From NCBI GenBank assembly GCA_965248775.1, contig OZ252150.1, forward strand, positions 2,232,001-2,296,000: a stretch of DNA of 64,000 nucleotides, given 5' to 3'. Positions 41,421-49,727 of the stretch are shown piece after piece. Made by a program: the position numbers and the translations under genes. The notes beneath the pieces are model-generated. The model was not told where the DNA came from. It saw nothing but the letters and a program-made list of their open reading frames with translations, and ran no database searches. The DNA is from JBHHUI01 sp965248775 (GTDB taxonomy: Bacteria > Chloroflexota > Anaerolineae > Anaerolineales > JBHHUI01). Numbering within the stretch: position 1 is the stretch's first letter; the number at the start of each line of letters is the position of its first letter.

Positions 41421-42884
41421 TTAGTCATAAAACGGATTTTCCTGCTCTTCAACTTCTGGCGACTTCTGCTGTGCAATCGCCGCAACTATTCCACTCACAA
41501 CGTCCGCCTGGTCATCGAACAAGTCGTTGTGCCCTGTAAAATCAACCACTTCATCAAGGAACTCTGCATTCCATAAGCCGCGCACCAGGATCACTTGCCT
41601 GGCTTCGGCCCTGGCAATCCACGGAAGCGCCCGCGTCAATTTGTCCTTCGACACAGTGACGCCCTTCAACTCGACGTCGACCAAGTCGGAATCGGACAGA
41701 AACTCCTGCAATGCCGCTTCGCCGTGCAACGCCTTCTCTATCCGATGCCGCACTTCCAAGTCGCGTTCTGCCAGCATCGTGCTCTTGATCATTTTCTTCT
41801 GCGCGGGCCATTTCAAACGCTCGTGTATCATGCTGGCAATGTATAGGTTGCCTTCGTCGTCGAGCGCCCCGCGGCCCGTAGCCGTAAAGCTGGCCGTTTC
41901 CTTTGCCGATATTGCCAAGTCGTAATACCGGAACCATTGCAGGCCATCCGGTGGCTTGTCGGTGTACTGAAACCAACCGCGTTGCAAATGCGTGCCCTCC
42001 GGCGGGCGTGGGTTGCCCTGGTACTGCGCCTCCCATTCGTAGGTGCCGATAGACCGCAGCGCCGCCAGTGCTTCTTTGTCGAAGCGTTCCGGCCAGAGCG
42101 CCGCCCCGATCTTGCGACCTAGCGGATCGCCTTTGACTGCAATCGCTGGAAGATTTAGAACCGTCCATTTTTCGGCGTTTTCGTCTTCGTTGACTAAGGC
42201 CAATAGATGGCCGGGCAAGTCGTCCTGGTGCCACCTTGTAACTGTGATCACCACCGCGCCGCCCGGCTCGAGCCTGGTGCGCAGAGTGCCGTTGTAAAAA
42301 CGATGCAGGCGAGTGCGGTATGTCTTCGACTCCGCTTCTTCCCTGTTCTTCACCGGATCGTCGATGCCGATCACTTGGAAGCCGCGTCCTGTCAATGGGC
42401 CACCGACGCCCACGGCTACGAACGAAGGAGCGTCGGGATCGACTCCCTTTAGCGCCCACCGGTCGACCGCGCTCGAAGATGGATCGACTCGCAAGCCCGG
42501 AAATAACTGGTGATACTCCGTCGACTGGTCGCATAGCTCGCGGTTGGCTCGCCCGAAGTCCTGCGCGAAGCCCGCGTTGTATGCCACGATGCCGAGGTGC
42601 CAATTCGGGTGCCGACCGAGCAGAAACGCGGGCCAGCGCTTGGATGTCATTTGCGATTTTCCGTGGCGTGGCGGCATCGTAATGATTAGCCGACCGATGC
42701 CCTGCTTGCCGCCAGTCTCGACGTACTGCTCCACCTGACGCAGATGCTCGGCGAGCATCCGCACATGCGCGACGTCCTGATAGTCCGAGTCGATGAACTG
42801 GCAGAACGGCAGAATGTGCCGCCGCGCCTTTTCGCGCCGAGCCTGCTCGCGCCGGGCCGCTTTGCGCATGGCCCTGGCGCTCAT
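41421..42884 (-). CDS. terL: Terminase large subunit
   Basis: 487 aa. The ATPase domain has Walker A RLIITMPPRHGKSQMTSKRW and Walker B FQVIGIDDPVKN with VITVTRWHQDDL (coupling motif). The nuclease domain begins FRYYDLAISAKETASF with the first catalytic Asp and later has FNAEFLDEV/GHNDLFDDQADVVSG acidic residues (NDLFDDQADV). Starts with an ATGA overlap on the small subunit gene. It packages DNA into the prohead. Confidence 0.92.
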   Translation of the reverse strand: MSARAMRKAARREQARREKARRHILPFCQFIDSDYQDVAHVRMLAEHLRQVEQYVETGGKQGIGRLIITMPPRHGKSQMTSKRWPAFLLGRHPNWHLGIVAYNAGFAQDFGRANRELCDQSTEYHQLFPGLRVDPSSSAVDRWALKGVDPDAPSFVAVGVGGPLTGRGFQVIGIDDPVKNREEAESKTYRTRLHRFYNGTLRTRLEPGGAVVITVTRWHQDDLPGHLLALVNEDENAEKWTVLNLPAIAVKGDPLGRKIGAALWPERFDKEALAALRSIGTYEWEAQYQGNPRPPEGTHLQRGWFQYTDKPPDGLQWFRYYDLAISAKETASFTATGRGALDDEGNLYIASMIHERLKWPAQKKMIKSTMLAERDLEVRHRIEKALHGEAALQEFLSDSDLVDVELKGVTVSKDKLTRALPWIARAEARQVILVRGLWNAEFLDEVVDFTGHNDLFDDQADVVSGIVAAIAQQKSPEVEEQENPFYD

Positions 42885-43492
42885 TCTTCGTAATCATCAG
42901 CGTCAAGGATCGCTTGCAGTTCTTCGTCGGTCATGTTTTCCATTGGCCGCTCGCGGTTATCGTCGAGCAGCATATCGATCTGCTTAGGTGCCTGCGTCCC
43001 AAGGATTGCCACAATCTGGCGCTCGCATTCCCTGATTTCCCGTAAAGCCGCCAAGTCATGCTTCTTATCCCAACTGCTCCAGGCCACCTCTTGCAGAAGC
43101 CGAAACTGCGCAATTGACTCAGCTCGCTGGTCGACGATCAAAGTCGTTGCCCGCTTGCGCCATAGCTCCCGCACTCTCTCAATATCGGTGCGAGCGGTTT
43201 CGTGTGAATAGTTGAGTGCATGGCCTATCCGTCGATTGCTTCCGCCCTGCAACATCAACTCAGACACGATCTCCAATCGCATCAGGATGGCCGGATCGTT
43301 CATCCAGGCAACCGACTTGCGGCCTTTGCGCGGGCCGACTGGTGCCAACTCCTCACCGTCAATGGCTCTGGACATATTCGCCTGCTTGTCATGGACGGCG
43401 CACATGGTCGAGTCCGGCTTTGCAAATAGCTTGCACCGCTTGCCGGTGCTGGCCGCGATCTCTTTGCAGTAAGGGCGTTTCTTCTTAGCCAT
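42881..43492 (-). CDS. terS: Terminase small subunit
   Basis: 203 aa from ATG 43492 (MAKKKRPYCKEIAASTGKRC); a start at 43516 is possible. A short zinc-knuckle-like N-terminus (two Cys, then C and H in CAVHDKQ) precedes a helix-turn-helix region (LMLQGGSNRRIGHALNYSHE, TARTDIERVRELWRKRATTL) and an acidic C-terminus. Position before terL and the HTH support the call. It recognises the packaging site. Confidence 0.75.
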   Translation of the reverse strand: MAKKKRPYCKEIAASTGKRCKLFAKPDSTMCAVHDKQANMSRAIDGEELAPVGPRKGRKSVAWMNDPAILMRLEIVSELMLQGGSNRRIGHALNYSHETARTDIERVRELWRKRATTLIVDQRAESIAQFRLLQEVAWSSWDKKHDLAALREIRECERQIVAILGTQAPKQIDMLLDDNRERPMENMTDEELQAILDADDYEE

Positions 43493-43850
43493 CTGATTGT
43501 TTGATCGGCGCTGCATCGAGCATCTTTACCGGCACCGCGAGAATGGTCGGCACATCGTCGATGCTGTAATAAATCGTCTTGCCCCAATACTTACAAAGCG
43601 CAACTTCACCATCCGCACCGGACGACTCACCAGGCAGACGCAATATCGCATCACACGCGAGCGCCCACTCCAAGTCCATTGCGATCCAATATTCGTACTC
43701 GTACGGCGACATACAATGCCAGAAGTGCGATAGCAATGGAGCGAACGGCAGATGCCCCTTTGCCCGTACCTGCTCGGCGGCAAGTATTGACGTGCGAACG
43801 TTCACGGCAACGTCGCCTTTGGTGTAGGGTGATGCGATATAGATTTTCAT
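43485..43850 (-). CDS. DUF4406-like nucleoside deoxyribosyltransferase-fold protein
   Basis: 121 aa from ATG 43850 (MKIYIASPYTKGDVAVNVRT), overlapping the methyltransferase stop as ATGA. KIYIASPYT and LEWALACDAILRLPGESSGA with DGEVALCK are the hallmarks of the DUF4406 / nucleoside 2-deoxyribosyltransferase-like fold. Phage versions may act in nucleotide salvage or DNA-base modification. Next to a DNA methyltransferase, a nucleotide-related role is plausible. Confidence 0.7.
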   Translation of the reverse strand: MKIYIASPYTKGDVAVNVRTSILAAEQVRAKGHLPFAPLLSHFWHCMSPYEYEYWIAMDLEWALACDAILRLPGESSGADGEVALCKYWGKTIYYSIDDVPTILAVPVKMLDAAPIKQSDG

Positions 43851-45172
43851 TTTGCCTTTGCCCTTTTTGGCTTCCCGCCAGTAGCTATGCTCCACCGCTC
43901 CAGAATGACCGCGGCGTAATTCGCGTCCTGCTCGACGATGCGGCAGGGCCGTATCATCTTCTCTGCGGCGATCAGCGTCGTGCCACTGCCACCGAACGGA
44001 TCAAGCACAATGCCCCCCGGTGGTGCGGAGTTGCGAATCGCACGTTCAACCAACTCGACCGGCTTCTCGGTCGGGTGAAATTCGTTCTTCGCTTTGCGAT
44101 CAATATCCCAAACGGTGACTTCATTCGTTGGCCCGTACCAAGCGACGCTCTTCTTCTTTTTGCGGCAGTACGCAACCGGCTCGTACTTGTGCTTGTAGTG
44201 CGCGGAGAGAGTGCCGAACTGCGCATGGTTTTTATTCCAAATGATCACGGTGATCACTTCGAACTTGTTGTCGAGCAGTGCGGCAAACACAGATAGAGAT
44301 CGCATGATGCCGAACGATAGATAGAGCGGCGCTTTCGGAGTCGTGTGAGCATGAATGTGCGGAAAGCTGGCCGCGTACATATTCACTTCGTCGTCGTTCT
44401 CAAGCATCGGCCATTTTTTGGAGCCGCCTTCGTACTTGACTCCGTACGGTGGATCGGTATAGCAGAATTCAGCAAGCTGGCCCTGCATCAGTCGCTCGTA
44501 CGTTTCCAGTTCGGTGCTATCGCCGATAACGAGTCTGTGAGCCACGTCGGAATGATTCGGCGACTCCATCTCCCACACCTGGCCGGACTTTGTTTTCCAC
44601 TTGGCTTGTAATTTTTTCGCTGGCTCGAGCTCATCAGGATCGTTTACGCCTAGGCCGCCGCTCATCGCTTGCTTTGCGCGTTGTGCTATTTCGCGGAACT
44701 CATCATCGCTCCACAATTGGTCGACCGGAATACCGCGCTCGCGGAACGCAATCAACTTGCCTTCATTCCAGTTGAGCGACGCCTGCGCGACGCGGTTATC
44801 TTCGAGCGCGAGCATGGTGGCTTTTTCGGAGCCTGGCTCGACGTCAGTGCGAACGTGAATAATTGGCCTGGTGCCATCGGACTCGATAACAATGGCGTCA
44901 GAGTCGTCGAGCACCCGGCGTGCGACTTCCGTTGTCAGATTGCCGCCGATCAGCGGGCCATCTTTCGCGGCGAATACCGGACGCGCAAAACCACGCTCGG
45001 TCATTGATTGCTCGAGCAACGTCATGCCGTGCTCGGTATGCTCATTTGCATTCTCTGGATCAGGCTGGAATTCGTCGAGCGATGACAGGCGTACGACCGG
45101 CTTTTTGGATCTCCGGGACGGTGCCTTTTTGGTCGCGGCCTTTTTCTTGGCCTGCGTTTTCTTTTTTGCCAT
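43847..45172 (-). CDS. ParB-like domain fused to DNA methyltransferase
   Basis: 441 aa. After a Lys/Ala-rich start (KKKTQAKKKAATKKAPSRRS) comes a ParB/Srx-type domain (VRLSSLDEFQPDPENANEHT, ARPVFAAKDGPLIGGNLTTE). The methyltransferase domain has FCYTDPPYGVKYEGG (catalytic DPPY) followed by IVLDPFGGSGTTLIAAEKM (SAM-binding), the beta-class order of N6-adenine or N4-cytosine enzymes. ParB-methylase fusions are frequent in phages and prophages and may protect phage DNA. TAATG overlap with the phosphoesterase gene. Confidence 0.85.
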   Translation of the reverse strand: MAKKKTQAKKKAATKKAPSRRSKKPVVRLSSLDEFQPDPENANEHTEHGMTLLEQSMTERGFARPVFAAKDGPLIGGNLTTEVARRVLDDSDAIVIESDGTRPIIHVRTDVEPGSEKATMLALEDNRVAQASLNWNEGKLIAFRERGIPVDQLWSDDEFREIAQRAKQAMSGGLGVNDPDELEPAKKLQAKWKTKSGQVWEMESPNHSDVAHRLVIGDSTELETYERLMQGQLAEFCYTDPPYGVKYEGGSKKWPMLENDDEVNMYAASFPHIHAHTTPKAPLYLSFGIMRSLSVFAALLDNKFEVITVIIWNKNHAQFGTLSAHYKHKYEPVAYCRKKKKSVAWYGPTNEVTVWDIDRKAKNEFHPTEKPVELVERAIRNSAPPGGIVLDPFGGSGTTLIAAEKMIRPCRIVEQDANYAAVILERWSIATGGKPKRAKAK

Positions 45173-46275
45173 TACTCAATCTCTCCATGTAGTACGCCCA
45201 GGAACCGCGACGCCAGGTGCAGACTATTGAATCCGGTCATGCTGTTGGTTTCAGGATCAAACACGACCACCACTGCGGTTGATGGGTTGGAGCGCGGGAA
45301 GCCGACCGTTCGAGCGAAGGCATCGAAGCGTTTGTAGGTGCCGACTTGTACTGCCATTCCGTCGTGGCCGCCGACGTTGAAGTGCCGCGCATAGCCGCCC
45401 CGGTGCGTGTGAGCACCAACGCCAAGCCGGAAGCCCTGATCCCACTTAGCCGCCCGCTCGATACCGTGAGTCACGTTGTAGATCGACGAGCCTTGCCACT
45501 TGTGGCGAATGCGTGCCATCCAAGAGACTCCGGCGCACCGTATGTCCACCAGGGAGTCGTCCGTGTCGTAAATGCAACCGGGTGCGATAGATTCGATCAC
45601 GTCGCGCAGGTAATCAATGCCGGAAACCATGAACGTCCAGTAGTCGTGATTGCCGCCGACACCAATGCGCAACTTGGGTGCGAGTACTCCGAGATACCTC
45701 TTCAGAAGCGTCCATTCATCGGTGATCGTCAAACGCTGATCGCGGGTAAGACGCATCAGCCGCCCGACAATAAAGTTATTGATTCCATCGCCGACGAAGG
45801 CCGCATACATGCCAGGCGTATTGCGAATGATCTCCGCTTCATCGAACGCACGCTTGTAGTCGGTGCCGGTGCCGCCGAAATGCGGATCGGCTACGAACGC
45901 AATTCCAAACGGGCCGTGGCTGAATTCGATATACTGTTGCTCTTTACGTTCTGCGACCGCCTCGACGACCGCGTAATCTGCAATTGCCCGGCGCAGCACT
46001 TCTTCTTCGTCGCCGCCGCCTGCATCTTCTACGGTCACACCTTCCGACGATACGATCTCCGGCGCACCGCGTTCGTCAGTAAAGATGCCCAGGCGCTGGC
46101 GCATCTTGTCGACCGCCCAGGTATTGGTTTCGAAGCCAACACTATTGAGTCTTGTAACGATCTCCCTAGCCGGATACCCGCGCTCGGCATCTTCGCGCAG
46201 GACTTCCCGCGGCGTCTTTCCGCCGAGCGAATCATTGGGATCGTCCCATCTGCTCTTGCGTTTTGGGTTAGTCAT
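45172..46275 (-). CDS. Calcineurin-like metallophosphoesterase
   Basis: 367 aa. An N-terminal region rich in charged helices (about 1-115) is followed by the two-metal phosphoesterase core: GIAFVADPHFGGTG (DxH), AAFVGDGINNFIVG (GD), LRIGVGGNHDYWTF (GNHD), IYNVTHGIE and LGVGAHTHRGG (GxHxH-like). Found upstream of the methyltransferase and terminase genes. Phage enzymes of this type can act on nucleic acid ends or nucleotides; the substrate here is unknown. Confidence 0.82.
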   Translation of the reverse strand: MTNPKRKSRWDDPNDSLGGKTPREVLREDAERGYPAREIVTRLNSVGFETNTWAVDKMRQRLGIFTDERGAPEIVSSEGVTVEDAGGGDEEEVLRRAIADYAVVEAVAERKEQQYIEFSHGPFGIAFVADPHFGGTGTDYKRAFDEAEIIRNTPGMYAAFVGDGINNFIVGRLMRLTRDQRLTITDEWTLLKRYLGVLAPKLRIGVGGNHDYWTFMVSGIDYLRDVIESIAPGCIYDTDDSLVDIRCAGVSWMARIRHKWQGSSIYNVTHGIERAAKWDQGFRLGVGAHTHRGGYARHFNVGGHDGMAVQVGTYKRFDAFARTVGFPRSNPSTAVVVVFDPETNSMTGFNSLHLASRFLGVLHGEIE

Positions 46276-46360
46276 ATAAACGGAATCAGAGCGAGAGATA
46301 ACTCCCGCCCTGATTGATCGCTTCTATTCGATTATCCCGAGTCTGAGTTGGTGGCGGCGC

Positions 46361-46759
46361 TTACGCTGCCTTGATCTTGATCGCCTTTACACCATCTTCA
46401 ACTGCGATCTTCGCGGCAAAGAACCCAAACGCGGCTAGTATTTGCATGATGGCTTCATCGGACAAACCCAGGCTAAGTGCGTCGTTGAGAATAGCTGTAA
46501 CAATGGGCACCAGCATGAGCCGGAACTTGCGCGACTTGAACAATGACACAAGGCCGCCGACATAGCCGGTCAAGCCGTCCTCAAACAGGACAGTCGCCAG
46601 CACGGTAAGTGCGGCAATGGTAATGGTCTGCACCAGGCTCGCTGATAATGGCAGACCGAACCCCTGCGTTACTGCAAAGACAATGGCGGCGAGCGCAACC
46701 CAAGTCTCGCGCCTGCGAATAATACCGATCACTTTATTCTCTGATACTTCGGCGATCAT
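46361..46759 (-). CDS. Small membrane protein, first gene of the late operon
   Basis: 132 aa from ATG 46759, chosen for AAAGGGGGC upstream (the frame extends to 46858). Two to three hydrophobic segments (TWVALAAIVFAVTQGFGLPL, TITIAALTVLATVLFEDGLT, IMQILAAFGFFAAKIAVEDG). No family recognised; a holin-like role is possible because of size and topology, but its place at the head of the operon is unusual for one. Confidence 0.55.
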   Translation of the reverse strand: MIAEVSENKVIGIIRRRETWVALAAIVFAVTQGFGLPLSASLVQTITIAALTVLATVLFEDGLTGYVGGLVSLFKSRKFRLMLVPIVTAILNDALSLGLSDEAIMQILAAFGFFAAKIAVEDGVKAIKIKAA

Positions 46760-46979
46760 TTTGAAGCCCCCTTTGTGGCCATACGTGGTTGAAATGCTCC
46801 CTCCCGCGGCACTGGCCGCCCCCAGGTTGTGGAGGGCGACCAGCGCCTGAAGGAGCAACTACGCTATCATACAACAAAAATAGACGCACGCCCATTCTAA
46901 CTAGGTTTAGAGCGATATGCTACACTAGTCAGAATCTTGTCACACCGGACGAGACTCTGTCGTAACAGGACGGTAAATC

Positions 46980-48068
46980 ATGTGGCGATTTCTTGTTCTC
47001 CTTCTATGCGCAGGCATCGCACTGCTCACCGCTTGCGCCCCGCAGACAAGCCAAATTGAAAACATGCAAGTGCCGACCCCCCATCTGGTCTACCAGGTGG
47101 CCGAGGCTGATTCTGATCTGGCCTTGGCACAGACCCAGGCGACCGCGGTGTATCTAGCCCAAGCCGAAGCGACGGCAATCGCACAAGAGACACAAGCCGC
47201 GCTCGAGCGCGATGCCACGGCGACCGCCAACGCTGCACAAGGAGCCATCCTGCACGCAGAAGCAATGGCAACGGTCGCGCAGATCAACATCGCGCAGACG
47301 CAGGGTGCAGAACGTGCGACGCAAAACGTAGTCGAGTCTAGTATTGCCTACACGCAAGAAGCCGCGGACGCTGAAGCCGAGAAGATAATCGCCATTGCAC
47401 AGGCCGTTGCGACCGCAACGCAGATCGTACGATCGGCCCAGTCTGCGGAGACTCTCAATACGGCTCTGACCGCATTGGTGCTTTTCGTGATCGCCCTGAT
47501 TGTGATACTGCTGATCATCGGCCTATACATTGCCGCCAGGTGGCACGCAACCCTTGAAAAACAACGGCGGCTCGACCTGCACCGCGCCGCTATTTACCGC
47601 GACCCCGTTGGTAAGATGTGGAAGATTACCGAAGATGAATATGGCGACCTGGTAGTGACGCCATTCCCAAGCCTGGCACCACCCGCGCAAAGCGTCGTCA
47701 ATGAACCGCATATCATCGACCATGAACCGATCCCGATAAACCACAACGGTGAGCAGGTTGGCGAAATCGACCCGGCCTGGCGTTCGCCACTATCTGACGC
47801 ACAGGAGCGCATCCGAGTCCATGCCATGGAATTGACTACGATCTCGCGCAGAGAGTTTGGAGATTACGGAATGCAGATACTACCGGCGTCGAAGTGCCCC
47901 GGCTCAAACGCCACCTGGCAAGATACTGTCCGGTCGCTCGGCGAATTCCTAAATACAAAAAAGGGCCGCGACGGTGGCACATTCCTGAAGAACACAACGC
48001 CTTATCAGTCGCTGGCCGCATTCGAAGCTGGCCTGCGCGATTATGAGATAATCCCGCAAATCGCATAA
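46980..48068 (+). CDS. Lipoprotein with Ala/Thr-rich helix, TM segment and C-terminal domain
   Basis: 362 aa. Signal with lipobox ALLTAC (Cys about 19), a long Ala/Thr/Gln-rich helix (AEATAIAQETQAALERDATA, continuing to residue 155), a strong transmembrane helix (LVLFVIALIVILLIIGLYIA), then a cytoplasm- or surface-facing domain (AIYRDPVGKMWKITEDEYGD) and a C-terminal part that looks DNA-binding or regulatory (GGTFLKNTTPYQSLAAFEAG). The Ala/Thr helix style is typical of Chloroflexota envelope proteins. Possibly a lysogenic-conversion protein. Confidence 0.6.
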   Translation: MWRFLVLLLCAGIALLTACAPQTSQIENMQVPTPHLVYQVAEADSDLALAQTQATAVYLAQAEATAIAQETQAALERDATATANAAQGAILHAEAMATVAQINIAQTQGAERATQNVVESSIAYTQEAADAEAEKIIAIAQAVATATQIVRSAQSAETLNTALTALVLFVIALIVILLIIGLYIAARWHATLEKQRRLDLHRAAIYRDPVGKMWKITEDEYGDLVVTPFPSLAPPAQSVVNEPHIIDHEPIPINHNGEQVGEIDPAWRSPLSDAQERIRVHAMELTTISRREFGDYGMQILPASKCPGSNATWQDTVRSLGEFLNTKKGRDGGTFLKNTTPYQSLAAFEAGLRDYEIIPQIA

Positions 48069-48087
48069 ATTTCTGGATGGTGCAACC

Positions 48088-48204
48088 TTGAAATTGATCA
48101 AACGAAGTCCGTTGGGATTCGCGGTAGGAGTTGTCATTGGCCTTGCTTGCGGCTTGGGAAGTGCGCTTACCTTTGACACCTTCAGAAATTTAGGCATTTT
48201 CTGA
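48088..48204 (+). CDS. 38-aa membrane peptide (TTG start)
   Basis: TTG 48088 with GGATGG upstream opens a frame to TGA 48204: LKLIKRSPLGFAVGVVIGLA, then GSALTFDTFRNLGIF. One short Gly-rich membrane helix with a basic N-terminus. Follows the lipoprotein gene by 19 bases and precedes a terminator, so it would be the last gene of that unit. Small and unproven. Confidence 0.35.
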   Translation: MKLIKRSPLGFAVGVVIGLACGLGSALTFDTFRNLGIF

Positions 48205-48254
48205 ATTCTCAGATTAGAGTAAATGCTACTGATAAAGTGCAAAGCATTGCAAAA

Positions 48255-48291
48255 GCGCCCCGGAAACGTTACATTACGGGGCGGTTTTTTC
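48255..48291 (+). terminator. Rho-independent terminator
   Basis: CGCCCCG, spacer GAAACGTTACATTA, CGGGGCG, then GTTTTTTC. Ends the lipoprotein unit. Confidence 0.75.
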
Positions 48292-48299
48292 TTTACATT

Positions 48300-48323
48300 A
48301 CGTTCTAAAATCGCCTAGAACGT
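48300..48323. promoter_or_regulatory. Inverted repeat, possible operator
   Basis: Perfect arms ACGTTCTA and TAGAACGT around AAATCGCC, 58 bases upstream of the next gene. TTTACA at 48293 lies 17 bases before CTAGAA inside the right arm, so a regulator bound here could cover a promoter. Confidence 0.4.
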
Positions 48324-48381
48324 TACAGGTTCGCACCCCGGCACGTCCGGAGAGAAGTAGTGCAAGAAAAAGGAGACCAAC

Positions 48382-48969
48382 ATGGCAGAGAAACGAAAGC
48401 CCCACCGATTACGCAATATCATTATCTTCTTGCTCGGTATTGGAGGCCTTTGCTGTGGCATATTGACTGTATCGGCGATACTTACACCACGCGCCGAGCC
48501 TCCTCCGCAGGCCACAAGCGCAGAATCAGATAACCTTCTGGCAACGCAGGAGCCAACCACGACTCCGACCGAGCCACCCGCACCGACTCCGACGTCACCA
48601 CTCACCGAGACTCTTCCCGCACCTACTGAAACTCCTTCGCCGACGTCTATCCCCCCGACGAGCACTCCCGCACCTACCGAATCGCAATGGGATCGGCGCT
48701 CGGGCTACTTGTGGTGGACAGAAGACGCAACGGTGGTGATTCTAGTAATCAGCGAAATACATCAAAATTCGTACGCATCCGTCGAACAGGCCAACTTGTG
48801 GATAAGCCGCGGCGAAGCCTGCGTCGCAAAGCCGGGAACATCGTATGCCCAGGACACCGGCGAATCAGGCTTTGCGACAATGTTCGTCGAAATACTCAGC
48901 GGAGAATGCTTCGGTTTCCGCGGTTGGGTGCCGTGGGAAGTATTGCAGGAACATCCGCCACAAAGTTGA
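48382..48969 (+). CDS. Membrane-anchored protein with Thr/Pro linker and SH3-like domain
   Basis: 195 aa. Basic N-terminus, one transmembrane helix (NIIIFLLGIGGLCCGILTVS), a 60-residue Thr/Pro/Glu linker (TPTEPPAPTPTSPL) and a compact C-terminal domain (TVVILVISEIHQNSYASVEQ, FGFRGWVPWEVLQEHPP) that looks like a bacterial SH3 fold. It would be anchored in the membrane with the domain outside. The linker style is common in Chloroflexota. A surface-exclusion role for a prophage gene is an inference. Confidence 0.6.
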   Translation: MAEKRKPHRLRNIIIFLLGIGGLCCGILTVSAILTPRAEPPPQATSAESDNLLATQEPTTTPTEPPAPTPTSPLTETLPAPTETPSPTSIPPTSTPAPTESQWDRRSGYLWWTEDATVVILVISEIHQNSYASVEQANLWISRGEACVAKPGTSYAQDTGESGFATMFVEILSGECFGFRGWVPWEVLQEHPPQS

Positions 48970-49000
48970 CAACAGACTACCGAGCGGCTTTTATTGAGTA
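48965..49000 (+). promoter_or_regulatory. Early-type repeated promoter element 1
   Basis: TTGACA (48966-48971), 17 bases, TTTTAT (48989-48994), with GC before TTTTAT. Divergent from the consensus in the spacer (ACAGACTACCGAGCGGC). It precedes the HTH unit. Confidence 0.55.
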
Positions 49001-49072
49001 GACCGTATGCCTCGAATATCTAGCAATATTAGGATGTTATCCATTACCACAAAACAGAGCGCCCCAATGCAA

Positions 49073-49101
49073 TTGACCACCCCGTCCCCCTCCGCTACAA
49101 T
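49073..49101 (+). promoter_or_regulatory. Sigma-70-type promoter for a leaderless message
   Basis: TTGACC (49073-49078), exactly 17 bases, TACAAT (49096-49101), then only 7 bases to ATG 49109. Transcription should begin at or next to the A of the ATG, and no ribosome site is present. Confidence 0.6.
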
Positions 49102-49108
49102 CCGCCCC

Positions 49109-49321
49109 ATGCCGATCAATGGTCGTTGGATCACTACCAAAGAAGCTGCCGAGATTGCCGGGTACAAAACGAACCACATAAGCAACCTCGTCCGTAGCGG
49201 CAGACTCAAGGCCGTCAGGGTAGGCCACTCCTACTTGATCGACATCGACAGTCTCAACGAGTACCTCGAAGATCGCCCCTCGTCTGGTCGCTTCAAGCCC
49301 GGCCCCAAAACCCAAGAATAA
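49109..49321 (+). CDS. MerR/excisionase-type HTH DNA-binding protein
   Basis: 70 aa. WITTKEAAEIAGYKTNHISN and LVRSGRLKAVRVGHSYLIDI, then SLNEYLED, are the helix_turn_helix_17/excisionase pattern with a wing. ATG 49109 is preferred because it starts just before the domain and lies right after a good promoter; an ATG at 49007 would add 34 low-complexity residues. It could be an excisionase or early regulator. Confidence 0.68.
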   Translation: MPINGRWITTKEAAEIAGYKTNHISNLVRSGRLKAVRVGHSYLIDIDSLNEYLEDRPSSGRFKPGPKTQE

Positions 49322-49337
49322 TCTCAAATCCATCGAC

Positions 49338-49365
49338 TTGCCTTTATTGACTCTTTGTGTATAAT
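49338..49365 (+). promoter_or_regulatory. Sigma-70-type promoter
   Basis: TTGCCT, 16 bases, TATAAT, upstream of the 45-aa gene at 49405. Confidence 0.55.
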
Positions 49366-49404
49366 TAGGGTGTACATACACAGTAATACAGCAGGAGCAG
49401 CCTC

Positions 49405-49542
49405 ATGGATTATCGGCTTATCTCAGAACTAATCGACATGGCCCGCGCGGCGCGGGAGCGCGAATGGGGTGAGGATAGCGCGGAAAACTTCATGCGATAC
49501 TTTTTTACAACCTTTATTCCAGCATTTCTAAAAATGATCTGA
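49405..49542 (+). CDS. 45-aa hypothetical protein
   Basis: ATG 49405 behind GCAGGAGCAG. Reads MDYRLISELIDMARAARERE, then an aromatic C-terminus (FMRYFFTTFIPAFLKMI). It has its own promoter, ribosome site and downstream terminator, which argues for a real gene. The charged start and hydrophobic end could form an amphipathic or membrane-active peptide; function unknown. Confidence 0.55.
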   Translation: MDYRLISELIDMARAAREREWGEDSAENFMRYFFTTFIPAFLKMI

Positions 49543-49557
49543 CCATAAACAGGAACG

Positions 49558-49596
49558 GCCCGCGTTGGTGCTACTAACACCGACGCGGGCCTGATC
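49558..49596. terminator. Hairpin terminator after the 45-aa gene
   Basis: Stem GGCCCGCGTTGGTG / CACCGACGCGGGCC with loop CTACTAA (one G-T pair). Only short T runs follow. Confidence 0.6.
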
Positions 49597-49660
49597 ACCC
49601 CGCCGGAATGCGGCTCCGGGAAGCGACTAATCGCAATTATACAGGTTAGTCGCCCAAGCC

Positions 49661-49692
49661 AAAGAGTCGCCCAACCGGGCGACTCTTTTTTG
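49661..49692. terminator. Rho-independent terminator
   Basis: AAAGAGTCGCCC, loop AACC, GGGCGACTCTTTTTT: perfect stem with A and T flanks, able to work in both directions. Lies before the HNH gene. Confidence 0.8.
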
Positions 49693-49727
49693 ATCGGCGG
49701 GAGCAACCAAGAAAAGGAGCTACCGCC

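Noticed and set aside
46860..46979. A degenerate ninth copy of the early promoter on the minus strand before the late operon
   Set aside because: Some similarity (AATGGGCGTGCG then TATTTTT) but the spacing and the -35 hexamer do not fit the strict rule of the eight copies.
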